DNA of 64,000 nucleotides from Hofstenia miamia (GCA_900660155.1 CABFPE010000166.1:134422-198421), one strand, 5' to 3'; shown: positions 49,222-62,155, numbered from the stretch's first letter. Translations and numbers: made by a program. Notes: a model not told the origin generated them from the letters alone.

Positions 49222-49558
49222 CAGGGTTGGAAACGGGCCATCAGTCTCGATCGCGTTTTGAATCAAAGATTTGACAGGTGGGGTCGGGCTTCGATTTAAT
49301 ACAAGACGGATCGGGTCGGGTCATGGACCATTTATAATCTCCAAAATGGAAGAAAAATTACACATTTAATCATTGTTAAAAAAACTTTAGTTATTAATTA
49401 CTTTTGTTGATTTAGAATTCTTTCTATAGATACTTCTATGGCAAAACATTTTGTGAGTATTATATAGAATAGTTCTTTTATCAGGTCTGGTCGTGGCCCT
49501 GTTTTAGACGGGTTGTTCGTTGGTGGCGGGTTAAAAATGTTACCCGTTTTCCACCCCT
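49222..49558. mobile_element. hAT-type MITE, GGGTCGG family, copy A
   Basis: A 337-bp element with ends CAGGGTTGGAAACGGG (left) and AGGGGTGGAAAACGGG (right, read inward). Flanks ATTTATAT (49214-49221) and ATTAATAT (49559-49566) are a probable 8-bp target duplication with one change. Reiterated GGGTC/GGATC motifs follow the left end. Inserted about 240 bp past the stop of transporter copy 3. Non-coding. Confidence 0.75.
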
Positions 49559-49566
49559 ATTAATAT

Positions 49567-50735
49567 ATCGGAACTTTATCCAATAATATGGATGTGTTAG
49601 GAAAATTAAATTGCAATATTATTTGATCAAGTACAGGTTGGCTATAAAATCAAAATCAGGCAGGTTTTAAGTTGTCTTGCATTTTTGAAATTTCAACAAT
49701 TTTCAATGATGCAACACATCAAAAGTTGCGGAATACCATATGGTTTTGAAATTCATATCAAATACTGTTACTTTTGCACAATTATCATTTTTCTTTTATT
49801 GCGTTAAACTTGCGTTTAATTGCGTTTTCATATCATTTAATCCTGACCCTACTAAGTTCATGAGCACTTATTCTATAGGTTTTTGAGAACTCTCGACATT
49901 AGAGAATTTTTTAATAACAAAAATTTAAAACTATATGCTCAGTGTTGCCAATCAAACTGCTCTACAACGACTCAAAATAGACTCGGCCGAATTCTGTAAC
50001 CAATCTTGTGGTAAATCATAGACTTCATCAATGATGATTTGCTTCAATTGTTAGATATTCGACGGATTATGCTGATAAACAGGAAATTGAAATATCCACA
50101 GGGAAGCTATCACAGGGCTTAAATTCTGGCGACTATAGGGGCATTTTATTATATATATTTAAATAATAATACGCAAATGACTTTGTATTGCAGCAAAAAA
50201 AGATAATATGCAAGAGCAACCAGTATGCGATATGAATTACAAAACTTCATGATATTCTGCAACCTTGGTATGTATTACATTGTTGAAAATACTCGAAAAT
50301 TGAAGGATGCGAAACAATTTAAAATTTGCAAGACTTTATAACCAACACGTATTTGCTGAAAAGAGATTGTAAAACAATAAGTGTTTCTTCTAAAATTTTC
50401 AATGCTCCTAAAAACCTAAGAAATTTCGATGTCTGATATATTGGTTGCATGTCAAGGTTCATTATCCAGCCAAAATCAGTTTTCCGTTTAAAAAATAATA
50501 ATTAATGACGGAAACATGTATAAAATTTGAGAACTTTATTCAGCAAAGTGATAAAATAGAAGTCAAATAACTCTCTTAACGCAATTTTCCAATGAATGAA
50601 TACAATTTTTTATGCTGGTCCCTCCTTTGATGTTTGACTGACTACAGTCCTTTGTCAATTTCATATATCATATGTAATTCCAATTTCTTCTATGCGAATA
50701 AAAAGGCAGTATTTAAAAATAAAGAAATGAATCAA
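49567..50735. other. AT-rich intergenic sequence
   Basis: Nothing recognised. Confidence 0.4.
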
Positions 50736-50739
50736 CATT

Positions 50740-51080
50740 ACAAAGTATTAAAATATTTTACAACGATATTCAGAAATCATCAAAAATGAAATATTTGGGA
50801 GTATTAATTGATAGTAAATTAAATTTTGAAGACGAGGTAAGCAATATCATACAGAAAATAGCGTATGGTATGAGATCAATTCAAAAAATTGGAAAGTTTA
50901 TTCCAATAGAATGGAGGGTAATACTCTTTCGATCACTTGTTCTATCTTATTTCTTGTAATCATCTTGTTTATTAACTAACTTAAAAAAAGCATAATCGAA
51001 ATTAGAGAAAGTATTTAAATGGGGAATAAACATCATTAGTAACAAAATCAAAAAGAAATAATGTGTAAACACCATTTAAG
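50740..51080 (+). mobile_element. LINE reverse-transcriptase C-terminal fragment
   Basis: The frame reads MKYLGVLIDSKLNFEDEV and then SIQKIGKFIPIEWRVILFRS, the 'YLG(V/I).(I/L)D..L....H' block and thumb region of non-LTR reverse transcriptases. Stops follow and no other part of the element is adjacent. Confidence 0.65.
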
Positions 51081-51189
51081 ATCATCGGAAGCTCCTCAAA
51101 ATATTAGATGATTATCGCGGTTTTATGGAAATGAAAATCGAATATTTCTAATCATTCAATCAAGTAAAAAGGCGGCCACTTTTCAAAAT

Positions 51190-51600
51190 TTGGATTTTAT
51201 CTAAAGTTACTAGATGGCACTGATACAATTAATAGTTCAAAATATTGCCAAACACCCGAGGAATTTTTACCAAACCCAATCTGCATATATCCCGATTCAT
51301 TGAACTTAGAACAAGATATAGCAACTCCTCATACTTAAAAATCGACAAAGGATTTTTCACCAATTATAATATTGAAGTTATGCAATGACCACCGAATTCG
51401 CCAGATCTAGTACCCATAGAGAACGTGTGGCAGATTCTGAAGGATTTTGTCGAGAAAAAAAATCTCACAAATCTGAAAGAAGTAAAGAGTTACATCCTTG
51501 AATCGCAACACGAAATAGCTCAAGAAGTTAGAGTCCGTTTAAGGGATTCAATTTCAAGACGTTTATCTGCGTGTCACAATGGCCTACTAAATTAATACGG
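51190..51600 (+). mobile_element. Second Tc1-like transposase relic
   Basis: C-terminal part only. LLDGTDTINSSKY is followed by LEQDIATPHT (the second catalytic Asp block, normally QDNAPCHT). Then, in another frame and after a TGA in place of the expected Trp codon, come PPNSPDLVPIENVWQIL (the catalytic Glu block) and RDSISRRLSACHNG (the C-terminal 'SM..R(L/V)..V' block). It is clearly different from the Tc1 element at 19562. Dead. Confidence 0.75.
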
Positions 51601-54278
51601 CCTGGAACCTTGCAGCAAAGCATTTAAAAAACAAGGCCATTGCATTTTAGAATGAAAAGTGGAGTGCAGTAAACCTTAGCAACAAATAATTTATGTAAGT
51701 GTTTAATATTTATATATAATAGAAAAAAGATTAACATAAATCTAATAAATGATCTTAGAAACAGACGTTTATCTGCGTGTCACGATTTGCATGGCAAACT
51801 TGTCAAATAACTTTGTCACCAGGTTACAAGCTGAGACAATTATATTTTCAAATATATTTTATAAGCCTCTATTTGTCTTTCGTTAGTTAATAAAAATGTG
51901 TTTATAATGTGGCCACTTTTTTATTTGAGCTATATTATTGATAGACTTAATTTATAAACAAATGATTTCAATTATAGAGTTTACCAAAAATAACCATTTA
52001 AAATCAAAAAATGTTTTCGTAATTTACCGTAACCTGCTTAAGCTTGGCTAAAATTTCGCAATATTACTACATTTAATATATGCTAGTGCTACAGCGATGA
52101 TTTAGAAAATTCAATTTAGAACTACGTATTCTTATTTTTGACACATATGAGTTTAAATAGCCCCCTTCTTAATTGTAAAAAGAAATATTTGAGCTTCTTC
52201 TAATGAACAATTTTCAAATCTAATTAAATCATATAGGATCTTTAAGATCCTTAGGATTTAAGAAGTAATAACAAACTAAATTTGTTTATTTATAGTTGGC
52301 AAAGATTTGAAGTCTTCAACTTACAGATAACTTACTATTAAATTGTTGTTCAATATATTGGGATTTCTTAACAGATGGGTATTTTACTCACTAAATTGGT
52401 AATGCAAAATATAGACTTTACATATTGTACCAGAGAAAAATGCCATTAATTTCGAGTTTTAGATAGTGCAATATTTGCAAAAAAGAATTTTAAGTGTTTT
52501 TTGATATGTGCAAAGATCTCCTAAATCCAATGCGTATCTTGTGACACAGAGCAGTGTGCATCCAGCACTTAGCTGTACCCAATATCCAAGAAAATAAATG
52601 GAAGCGAGAAAATAGCATTCTAAAGTAATTGTCGGTTGAAAGGAAAAAACAGCAAATTTTTCAAAGTGGTTGCTGAAAAAAGTACACATCAAGACCCACA
52701 AACATTTATTTGGATGTTTCATTGCTGGTCCTTATTTTTTGGAAAATCTGATAATGACCCAAAGTAGGATAAGCAATGATACCTTGCCGCGGTGACGAAC
52801 AAGAAGCGCATGATGCGTTCATGATCTAGCATTGCTGTTGCTGCAAAATAAGGAAATTGAAAAGTGATACAGTAATATTTTCATTTTTCAAATCAATGGA
52901 TTACAACAGCAATCATTAAAAATGACTCAAAACGTGCATTTTGAAATTTTTGGTACTAAAGCTGAAGTGAGGATATAATACTAAAATGCGATCCATATGT
53001 TTTGGTTGTATATTTTCATATCTGGGTAAAAGAGTTGCTTGTGTTGGTGTTACCTCTTGGCCATCAAATGGGTTTACTGCATTCATTTTCCTAGAAGAGT
53101 ATCATCGCTTGATTCATTGCTTTTAATTTCCTTATTTTCAGGTGTTAATTTTGGTCTTCATTAAAATCTGATAAATGCCTACCAAAGGAGAAAGAATATT
53201 CCCCTTAAAAGGAACTGACATTCGAAGTAGTTTACAAGATCTAATTGAAGTCACTCTGTTAACATAATCATTTAAATTACCGTAAATATAAATATGCTTA
53301 AATAATAAAATTATGATGCCTTTTAGTTAGCTTAAATGCATTATGTTTTTTGAGGAGGACATTTGCCATTTGTTAAATTCTCAATGAAGAATATAACTCA
53401 ATAAATCATGTTTTTTGCAAAGCTAACTGATTTTTCATAATTTAGCCAAATATCGTGCAATGATTTTGGGAAGTAAATTAACTAATACATTCATTTTGAG
53501 GGCAAACTAAATTTCCATTCTACTATTGTAAATTTGAGATTAAAAAAAATAATTATATATTAACACTTTTGTAAAAAACTTAAATTTTTAAAGTATATTA
53601 ATCTAATTCACATTCAAAACTTTTTTTAAAAAGACTTTTCATTTGTACTTCAATATGAATTATTTGTGTAATTATTGTCACCACAAAGGGATTTTTCTCC
53701 AAGAGAATTCAGCTTTCTTCCGATCAATACGGTTCGTTGTCAAGTCTGTCTTGAATTATGATCAATTTTTTATAAGTACAATTAAAAAATTCAAAAATTC
53801 CTAGTGTGATTAAGTTTAACAGTGCTAGCCCCCGGATTTTGAGGCCGTTGGAAACCCTGGGTCGAGCATCAAGTTTTTGCCAGAGATATTTTGTTTTAAC
53901 TTTGTTGGGCTTTGAATAAAAATTCCAGCCTTTTTTATTGTCAAATGATGACGCCACGAAATATAGATATCATTTCAAAATTTGAAGCTAACAAAGTTTG
54001 TATTTAAAATTGCACTTTAGCAAAAATATAACTATAAATAATTCAATAATGGGATAGAAAATTCATATAGAACATTATTTGAGAGAGTAAACTCGGAGTA
54101 TTGCAGCTGCATGACGCATTGGGATAGATCTAAGTCCGGTAGTTTTGATTTTTATTGTCTATATTCCTATTTGAGATATAGGCACTTGAAATGTTTTTCC
54201 AAAATCCATAAAATATTTTGAAATTCCTGATTTGTTCAATATTAAATATTTGCAATGCAAAGGGGCTCATGGTATACA

Positions 54279-54315
<37 letters not shown>

Positions 54316-55000
54316 NTAAAATATCTTCAAAATGCCATTAACTGCGAATGTGAACATACATTTTGGTTTATCTGTCTGAAATATCATAAATCTGAAATGT
54401 TTTAATCATTCATGGAAATACACAAGAGCTTAAAATTAATGTGATGTAGAGAAAATTTTGCTAGAATAAATATATTAATATCCTTTCAACAATGAACCAG
54501 AGTTTTAGACCTAGTAAGCAAATATAGCAGCTTCAAAACATTATCTATATGTAGCCTTAATTCTAAATTATCAACAAAATAGTGATAAATGGTAAATGAA
54601 TAAATATTAGAACTCGTACTAATATCACCTTAAATCTTTCTGAATGTCAACACAAGAAAATGCATACTAAACCTTAACCAAAGCCTAAATTTAATAACGA
54701 ATAATAAAAGTTCCAAGAAAAATTTGTAAACATATAAATAAAATAAAATGAATTTCCATTAAATTAAAAAAATTTACTTAAATTCATATTTAAATTATTA
54801 GGATTTACAACGTCACAATGTTAATATTAGCAATTTTGAAGCTATGCATTAAGTCGAATTATAAATATTTTTAGCAATTTGCCAAACATACAATAGGAAA
54901 TAAGCATTTTTTATTTTACTAATTTTTGTAAATCAAGGCGCTACATTTAAAATGATATTAGAAAGATTATATTAAAAGCTAGATGGGATTGAGCAACGAC
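51601..55000. other. AT-rich intergenic sequence
   Basis: A 21-bp motif (AGACGTTTATCTGCG plus GTGTCAC) is shared between 51557-51577 and 51763-51783. A CAGTGCTAGCCCCCGG string at about 53820 resembles a hAT-type end without a partner. A (TA)n tract lies at 54280-54312, with a single N at 54316. No gene was recognised. Confidence 0.45.
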
Positions 55001-55039
55001 AATAAAACGCAATATCAACGCCAATACGATACAAAAATG

Positions 55040-55965
55040 GATTCGTTATGAAGGATGTGCGTATACTGGGTTGCCATTATTCTTAACCATTTCACGCCAT
55101 CGCTTAAGCAAATCATGAGTTTCCCTGAGTTAAAAGTCACTGTCTTTGTTTCTAAAGAAATTGTCATTAGTGAATAACAGTCTTGTTCTTCTGATGTGAA
55201 AACTATATTTTTAATTGAATTCTGCAGTGATCGGAGTAGATGATAATATCTACACACTAGATCAGAAGAGCATAGTGGATGATTAAGCAATTTCCATTTA
55301 AAATGTTGCCCAAGCAGTGAGAGAACGTGTGTTGATATGCAAAAACATAACTTTCTTAAATCAGGCCTACACACTGCGATTTGATTCGTGACTCTTTCAA
55401 GTTGTTGACTCTACAATTCATACTGACTGTTTGATTTGCTTCCAAAGTTTCGAATAATTGACTCCATTATGTTAAAGTTAATGTTCTGGCGGCTTTATTT
55501 GTTCCTCAGGAATATCGTCTTTGCTTAACCATTTTCTATGGCGAGTGATGTTTGCATAAAGCCACCATTTCTCATCCGATGCCATTAATGAGTTAATCAA
55601 ATCTTCGATCTGTACAAATGTTGATTCAATTAATGCGTTGAACATTTGACATTTCATGTGAAATCCAGAGAGATTTATTGAGTTCTCCAATTGCTTCTAA
55701 ATTGTTTACAACGCTTGTATGGCTCACACTCAGTTAATTTATAAATTTTCGACTAGGTACGTGAGGATACTTTTCTATCAGCACTTGCAGAGCATCACGA
55801 TCGACTCCCAGGGGCATCCAGTTCTTGGAAGCTCGTTAACACAATAAATGCCTTTCTTGAATTTGTCGGATCATTCATATTTAGTGGAATTTTTTACTAT
55901 TCCTTTACCGAAAAATTCTTTTATTGCGTTCACAAGGTTTTTGCTCCATTGAGGCAACCATTGAA
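55040..55965 (-). mobile_element. mariner-family transposase relic
   Basis: Minus strand. The helix-turn-helix region is at about 55830-55690 (SVSHTSVVNNLEAIGE-like). The catalytic domain start is at 55690-55478, with SLMASDEKWWLYANITRHRKW, matching mariner '(V/A)T.DE.W..Y.N..R...W' with the first Asp. The C-terminal part lies at 55374-55040, containing SSDLVCRYYHLLRSLQNS (mariner 'YSPDLAPSDYHLF' with the third Asp). It ends in a KWLRIMATQY block, like 'RW...V...G.Y'. Blocks fall in different frames with stops. This is a dead copy of about 930 bp. It ends about 50 bp from the left end of the MITE at 56011. Confidence 0.8.
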
Positions 55966-56010
55966 GTCATGCAACAATAAAATTCGCACTGCTCCCGCGA
56001 TTAATCCATG

Positions 56011-56594
56011 ATTAGTACGCACCAAGGCCTACTTTAATCACGGCCTGGCGATTTGCAGTACAAAAAACGAAAAATAGCAATAAATACTCTTGCAAGCAGA
56101 GAATTAGTGTAAATTTTCGTCCAAATGTGCAATACAAAAAATATAAAAAATTCCCATCAAATTTGTGGAATTACAACCATTGCATTTGTTTGGGTTCTTC
56201 AAACAATTAAAGATTTTCACAAGCAAAGAAGTAAGTTAAATTTCTAGAAGTATTTCATCTCAAAGTAGAAAGGTTAGAGCCACATTTTTGCTTGTTTATA
56301 TCAATATTCACTGATTTTTATGAGGTCAAATCTTAAATTTGGATATGCAGAAAGATTATTGTTTATTGTTAATGGCCTTGTTATATTTGAGGGTGGTTTT
56401 TGCAATTTTTAAAGAAGCAAATCGCTCCAAAAGGTGCATAGATGTGTACAATAGCTAATTACTTGATTTGGTTACTTAAAATTATTTGTTGCATCAAATC
56501 TTGATCTGCAGCGAAGTGTGTTTGTGGCCTCAATTTTATTAATTTTACTGCAAATCGCCAGGCCGTGATTACAGTAGGCCTTGTACGCACTAAT
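56011..56594. mobile_element. MITE with ~50-bp terminal inverted repeats
   Basis: The left end (56011-56060) and right end (56546-56594, inverted) match at all but about 4 of 50 positions. They contain ATTAGT, AAGGCCTACT, AATCACGGCCTGGCGATTTG and CAGTA. The 584-bp element is non-coding. TIR length and the TACAAGG edge on the right suggest a Tc1/mariner-type MITE, but the exact target duplication is unclear. Confidence 0.85.
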
Positions 56595-56620
56595 CTACAC
56601 TTACAAAAATATCTAATTGA

Positions 56621-57045
56621 GTGTGGGGTTAAGAATCAACCCGATCCAATGCGGCAAACGAGTCGAGTGAAAAATTAGACAGTTTGGGTGGCGTGTCACA
56701 CTTAAACATGTCGGGTCGAGGGTCATTTATTGTTTTTAAAATAGAGGCACATTGGCAGATTTAGGAACAATTTAAAAAGCTAAGCATTTAAATCCTTCAA
56801 ATTCTTAAGTCTTGTAATCAGTTTTGTATTTTTATTGATTTCGTATAGATATTATTGATACTTTTATTTTAAAATATTTTTGCGTATTACATATATTTCT
56901 TTCATTTGGTCGTTCCTGATCAGTGTTAAATGGTTCTGGTGGCGGATCAATGATAGACAGCTCATGTTGGGTCATAGAAAATTGTTAGGTGGGTCGGATC
57001 GGGAGTTGTGCAAAAAATGTGAACCGTTTCCTTCCTGTAGTAGGT
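56621..57045. mobile_element. hAT-type MITE, GGGTCGG family, copy B (diverged)
   Basis: Shares blocks with 49222-49558: a GACAG..TGGG start, CGGGTCGAGGGTCATTTAT, CTGGTGGCGG, GGGTCGGATCGGGAG, and an AATGTGAACCGTTTCC end corresponding to ATGTTACCCGTTTTCC. The left terminus is eroded. A third partial copy may lie at about 57885-57945 (AGATGGAATCGGGTTCAG). Confidence 0.55.
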
Positions 57046-58150
57046 AAAATTTGTAAAGAAAGTAAAACGTTATGAGTAATAAAGACTATCATTCAACTAG
57101 AAATTTTCCATGCGAATTGTATTTTGGCTTTTTTTGTATTTAGAACGTCTAGAAAAAAACTTATGATCATTTGAAATTTTAAATGATTTATGCTAGATTA
57201 TTGTGATTACCATTAAAAAAGATCCTAAACTAGCTTCTTAATCTAAACATACAATATCTTCATAGATTGTTTTAATTAAGGACTACAACCAAATATATCG
57301 CTATGTGTTTAATCTGCATACAGTTCTATTTACTTTCATTCAGCCATTTGTAACGCTGCTAAACCAAATATGTTCTACATCAAAATAATAGAGTACTTAT
57401 GAAGTTTATCAACGACATTTATTTTTGCAACTTTTCATTCGTAAAAAACTAGACTAAATTGGAAGACGCTGTCATTTGTTTTCGGGGTTCTTCTTTTGAA
57501 GCTAATTATGCAACAGTAGTTATATTTAATTAAAAACACATAAAATACGTAACTGAATCACAGTAATTTAGATGATTTATTAAGAAAGACAGTAATTTAC
57601 GGTACTTTTGATCTGATTTCGACAATGGCTAAGTGCTGTCCTGCAAACACATTTTGGCCCTTTTATCTGGTCCTGTTTTGCAACATTAGGTCCCGATATC
57701 GGTTTAGTCCCGCAAAATATACTTATTTAAAAATTGAAGTATTCTTGTTCTAAATCAAGAAAATTAACAAAAACTAATAACAATAATTAATTGTAATAAA
57801 AAAGTTCATAGACACGTGTCCAATCAACTTTATATCACTTATCCGTTTCAAAAATCACTAAGTGCTCACTCAAACATAGCACAGAGATGGAATCGGGTTC
57901 AGCATTTTAAGATCTGATCCGATCCGAAATTTTATTACAGAACATTGATTTTATTTTAAGAATTTCTGGACAGCAATGAGGCTAAAATACGAGATTCTAT
58001 TGTCGATCAACACCACTCTCAATATTAGAAACCTCTCTGTGAATTTCTTTATTTGTTTGTTTCAAAGTAAAGTTTCAGTTCTAATTATGCTCTTCTCTTA
58101 GTCTTGCGGGAATACCTCCATGGAATCGGGAAGAATTTTTAAATTGGGGG
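57046..58150. other. AT-rich intergenic sequence
   Basis: Contains a possible partial GGGTC-family element at about 57885-57945. Otherwise nothing was recognised. Confidence 0.4.
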
Positions 58151-58154
58151 TGTG

Positions 58155-58510
58155 ACAGATTTCTTAGAACTGAAATATATTAGAAGATGGCCTCATCACT
58201 AAAATTCAAATCCACTAAACCTAATGATTTGGCGTATTTTTATTCAAGCCCCGTAGTTGATGTAACATCTTTCTCTGAGTCAGAATATAAGAAACATTTG
58301 CAAGATGTCAAGGACTTTCAATATGATAAAAAATTTGATATCCTATCATATTGGAAGAATTTCTCTTCCAAAAACTTAGATAAGTAGCAAGAACTTATTT
58401 AACCATATAAGTTTCAGAAGCAGCTCCTGATCTAGCACTTAGTTCAACTGGAATTACGATTCCTGATTGCCCCAAACACCTGCACTTTGCCCATCTGAGC
58501 GAACTCTGAG
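58155..58510 (+). mobile_element. hAT transposase C-terminal relic
   Basis: The 66-codon frame at 58187-58387 includes YFYSSPVVDVTSF and FDILSYWKNFSSK, like the hAT segment 'E...YL..P.......(D)(I/V)L.(W/Y)WK.....(F/Y)P.LS.(L/M)A'. After a frame change, VSEAAPDLALSSTGITI follows, matching the dimerisation core 'PA.S..(S)E..FS..G'. Stops show it is dead. It is a different family from the relic at 11940-12616. Confidence 0.55.
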
Positions 58511-59519
58511 TTATCATAAAATACAATATACAATACAGTATAGCTTAATATCCAGCAATTCATATTTTATGTTTATGGGTGTTCTATTGGGAGATTTGCA
58601 GAATTCGATGCTATGTCAATGGGGTGAACCGTGGGAGTGTCATCAAATCATTGTCCTGCCACAAGGCTATTCCTTCCCTGGTGTTAGTGTAGCGAGATCC
58701 TTCAACTAATTGTATGGCATTCTTCAGTAAATCACCGTCCTTTCGGAGGAAACGTAAATAATATATTGTCATTAAATGGCCCCAACTAACCATTCGCAAT
58801 GCTGCCCAATGTGAGATCACAAATATGCATATTGTGTCATGACAGAATTGCGATGAAGGCTTAATTAAGGGACATAAATGGATTTAAGAAATTCATTTAT
58901 CTTATTATGCCCGATTAGAATACAAAAGTGTAGCATAATCCATCAAGTAAGCTGCTGGAACTAAGATCGAAAAGAGCTGAGGCACTCAGATTTCCAATGA
59001 TATACTGCACATTTCTCTAAGGTATGGGGTAGGCCCCAAAATTGCGTTTTTGAAATACTGAAAGATCAAAGTAATGCCGTTCATAAATTCGGTACATAAT
59101 ATGATGTGATATAACTGCTCTGAGCATGATAATCAAAACGCCCTGCTCCGGGTCTCTTATCACTTATAACGAGCAAATTAATCTTTTATCTGACATTTGT
59201 ATTGTCTAAGTGAATACAAATGACGTGTAAACGATAATATTATGTATAAAATGTAACATTTAGTTCTATATCTAAAAGTCGAAGTGTTGATTTTATTTTT
59301 TGAAAACAAAACACAATTAATATATAAATTCGAAACAGAAATGATAGAGAAGATCCAATGATAGGTCAGAATGCAATAACTACACATTTATTGACTGTCC
59401 CTTTATGCTTGCAAACATTTTATTGTAATTTATTTCACTAAAAATTTAAGTTTGATACAAAAAAGAGAATTAGGCTAAAGCCAAGGGGGCTATTTTAGCC
59501 CCAATGGACTAATGGATTG
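58511..59519. other. Intergenic sequence
   Basis: Slightly GC-richer than average. Open frames at 58467-58709 and 58611-58820 on opposite strands overlap and match nothing I know. Confidence 0.4.
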
Positions 59520-60341
59520 GTGGAGACCACGGATGCCTACAAATTAATTTAAATTAATTTTCAAATTTCGAATCTTAAAAATCAATTAATTTTAATTGCT
59601 ATCAAATAATATCAATTAGTTCCAATTAATTTAAATTAAATGAAAAATTAACAAATTCTCAATGCAGTCAGAAGTTTTTCATTCCTAAGACGTTTAATAT
59701 ACTATACGTGTCTATAATCTCTTTTGTATTACAATTGTACTATTGAATTGTGCTTAGTGTAACATAATTCAAATCATGTGGTCAAATTAAGAGAAACAAA
59801 GAAAGGAACTAAGATTGAATTTTGATATAAATATTAATTGTACAACACATGATTATGATTAGTTACTTGTAAAATTTATAAGCAGTAATTTTTCTATTAA
59901 TTAATTTTTCAGTACAAATGGATATTTGACAATTGGTAAAAAGGCAAAGTCGCAAAACGCTAATTAATGCTGACGTGCGCAAGGCGGCAGACGAAAGCTA
60001 ATCAAGATTTAATAAATTGTCAACAACTCAGCAATAACAGGTACTAGCCAAATATTTGAGTGTTTAAACAATTTCTAGTATAAAAGCTGTGCAATATTAT
60101 ATTTTGTTGATGGCCAAAATTTATCGGATTTACTTCGTTTTCTTTTGTCAGGTTTATTTATTAATTAAATGGAAAGCTAAAAACGTTCGAGCACTAGGGT
60201 ATTCGAGGCAGTGGTCCACGACTTCGTTTAAAGGGAGATAATTCGTAACGGCTGAGCACTTAGCAATGAATTGTTTATTGCTATTCAAAAAGCTGTGCGA
60301 TAGGCACATTAAACAATGATGATTTGCTAGCGCCATTCCCA

Positions 60342-60437
60342 NNNNNNNNNNNNNNNNNNNNNNNNNNNNNNNNNNNNNNNNNNNNNNNNNNNNNNNNNNN
60401 NNNNNNNNNNNNNNNNNNNNNNNNNNNNNNNNNNNNN
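60342..60437. other. Assembly gap (96 N)
   Basis: The 38 bases after the gap nearly repeat the 39 bases before it (one A fewer), so the gap may be spurious. Confidence 0.9.
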
Positions 60438-61754
60438 TGCACATTAACAATGATGATTTGCTAGCGCCATTCCCAAGGCTGTGCTGTGGCGGTTAGCTGT
60501 GTGGCTGTGCCCGATGTGCTCATAAGTTAGGTGTAAGGATAGGGATTTTTCTCCGTTATAGCTTTCCTATCGGTCATTGTTCGTTTTGTTACATTTTTTC
60601 TTTTACATTAGCCCATAGGGGAGTTTTTGCGTTTTGCTTGTATTAGAAGTTTATCAACGGTTTTATACTGTATTAATTTTATAGTAGCCCTACGGACCTA
60701 ATTCCTAGGTTTCTGGGGTTGCTTTTTTTGTTCACTTTTATAATGGGGTATTAGATTAAAAATTTTTTTCTGTAGGATTTTTAAAGGAAAGGCTTTATAA
60801 CAACCTGTTGATTTAAGTTGCCGATCTCCTTTTTTTTACAACCATAATCATAACAAGAACAATCAATGCGTTAAATTAATAGGTTATCAACACAAAGTCA
60901 CAATTTCATTATCACACAACATCTCATGCACTGAGTCCTCGTGGCGGCGATTGGTATTTCTTTCGATGCAAAAGTGTTCGTTAGAATTAATAGTTACATC
61001 GTAGTTCTTCAATTACTCTTTGTGTTGTGCCTCAGGTCGGGTGCGTAACCCTGTACTTTGTACCAACCATCTCCTGTCTTGAACCTAAATTACTGTTGTT
61101 ACTTCTAGTGTCAATTATAGTTGTTGCTTAGATATTAGGCTAAAAGTTAAGTGACTACAAGTAAGAACACAAGAATAGAAATGGAATCTGGAATCTGTAA
61201 CCTACCTTACTCGGTAAAAATAGGAAATAGTCGAAGTAGCTCCTAAATTACACTTAAGTTTACTAGTTGGAAGGTTGTCAAGATTCTACATTAGTATTTT
61301 GAGATATCTGATTTACAATCAATCGACTGTTGATGAAATTTCTTGGACATCCCCGTGTGGGTTTTTTGTTTTTTATTAATAACTATTTTGCTTAGACTCC
61401 TGAACTAATCACAGATAAATCTTTTCTGCTTATTGGTTTAATATATCCCGGCTTCATCATTAGTAGGTAAAGTATTAGTCAATTTATATTTTATATATGT
61501 TTACTCTAAAAATATTTTAACAAAATTGCATTTTAAAACAATCTAATACATTTGTTGCACCTTTTATATAGGCATATCTATTACATTTGTGCACTTTCGA
61601 TATAATATTATTTGGATTCTGTGCTTTATGTTAGCCTACTCCAGACGCAATTATATATAAATTATTGGCTGTCAAGTAATTGATTCATTTAAGAGCCTGA
61701 ATTTATTGTAAACATTTTTTGTATTGTAAACATTGATTGAATGACTGGGCATTA

Positions 61755-62155
61755 ATCCTTCAAATCTATGTTAGAAGTTACTTCCTTCAAATCTTTTGCA
61801 AAGCCAATGGGATTCTTAAGGATGGTTGAGTATTTCTTTCTGGAATGTTATGGAGGGTTGAAGATTTCTGCTGAGAAATTTCATAATGTAACAGGAATAC
61901 CTATTATAATCCGTAGATTTTCTTCTCAATTCTTGCAAAGACAGCAATATTCCTACCAGAATTCTTAATGAATTTTAGAGATTCATACCAGGAATCCTAA
62001 TGAGTCTTAATGATTCTTGCTAGGAAATTTCAGGAATTCCTGCTAGGATTCTTCGATTTTCTTCTAAGTTCTTGCAAAGATAGCATTATTCCTACCAGGA
62101 TTCTTAACAAATCTTAAGCATTCCTACCAGGAATCTTAAAGAGGCTTATAATTAT
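61755..62155. repeat. Degenerate minisatellite (TTCCTACCAGGAATCTTAA-type units)
   Basis: Repeated variants of ATTCCTACCAGGA and TCTTAATGATTCT, together with TTCTTGCAAAGA, tile about 400 bp inside the hAT-type element. Two higher-order units can be seen, beginning TTCTCAATTCTTGCAAAGAC and TTCTAAGTTCTTGCAAAGAT. Confidence 0.7.
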
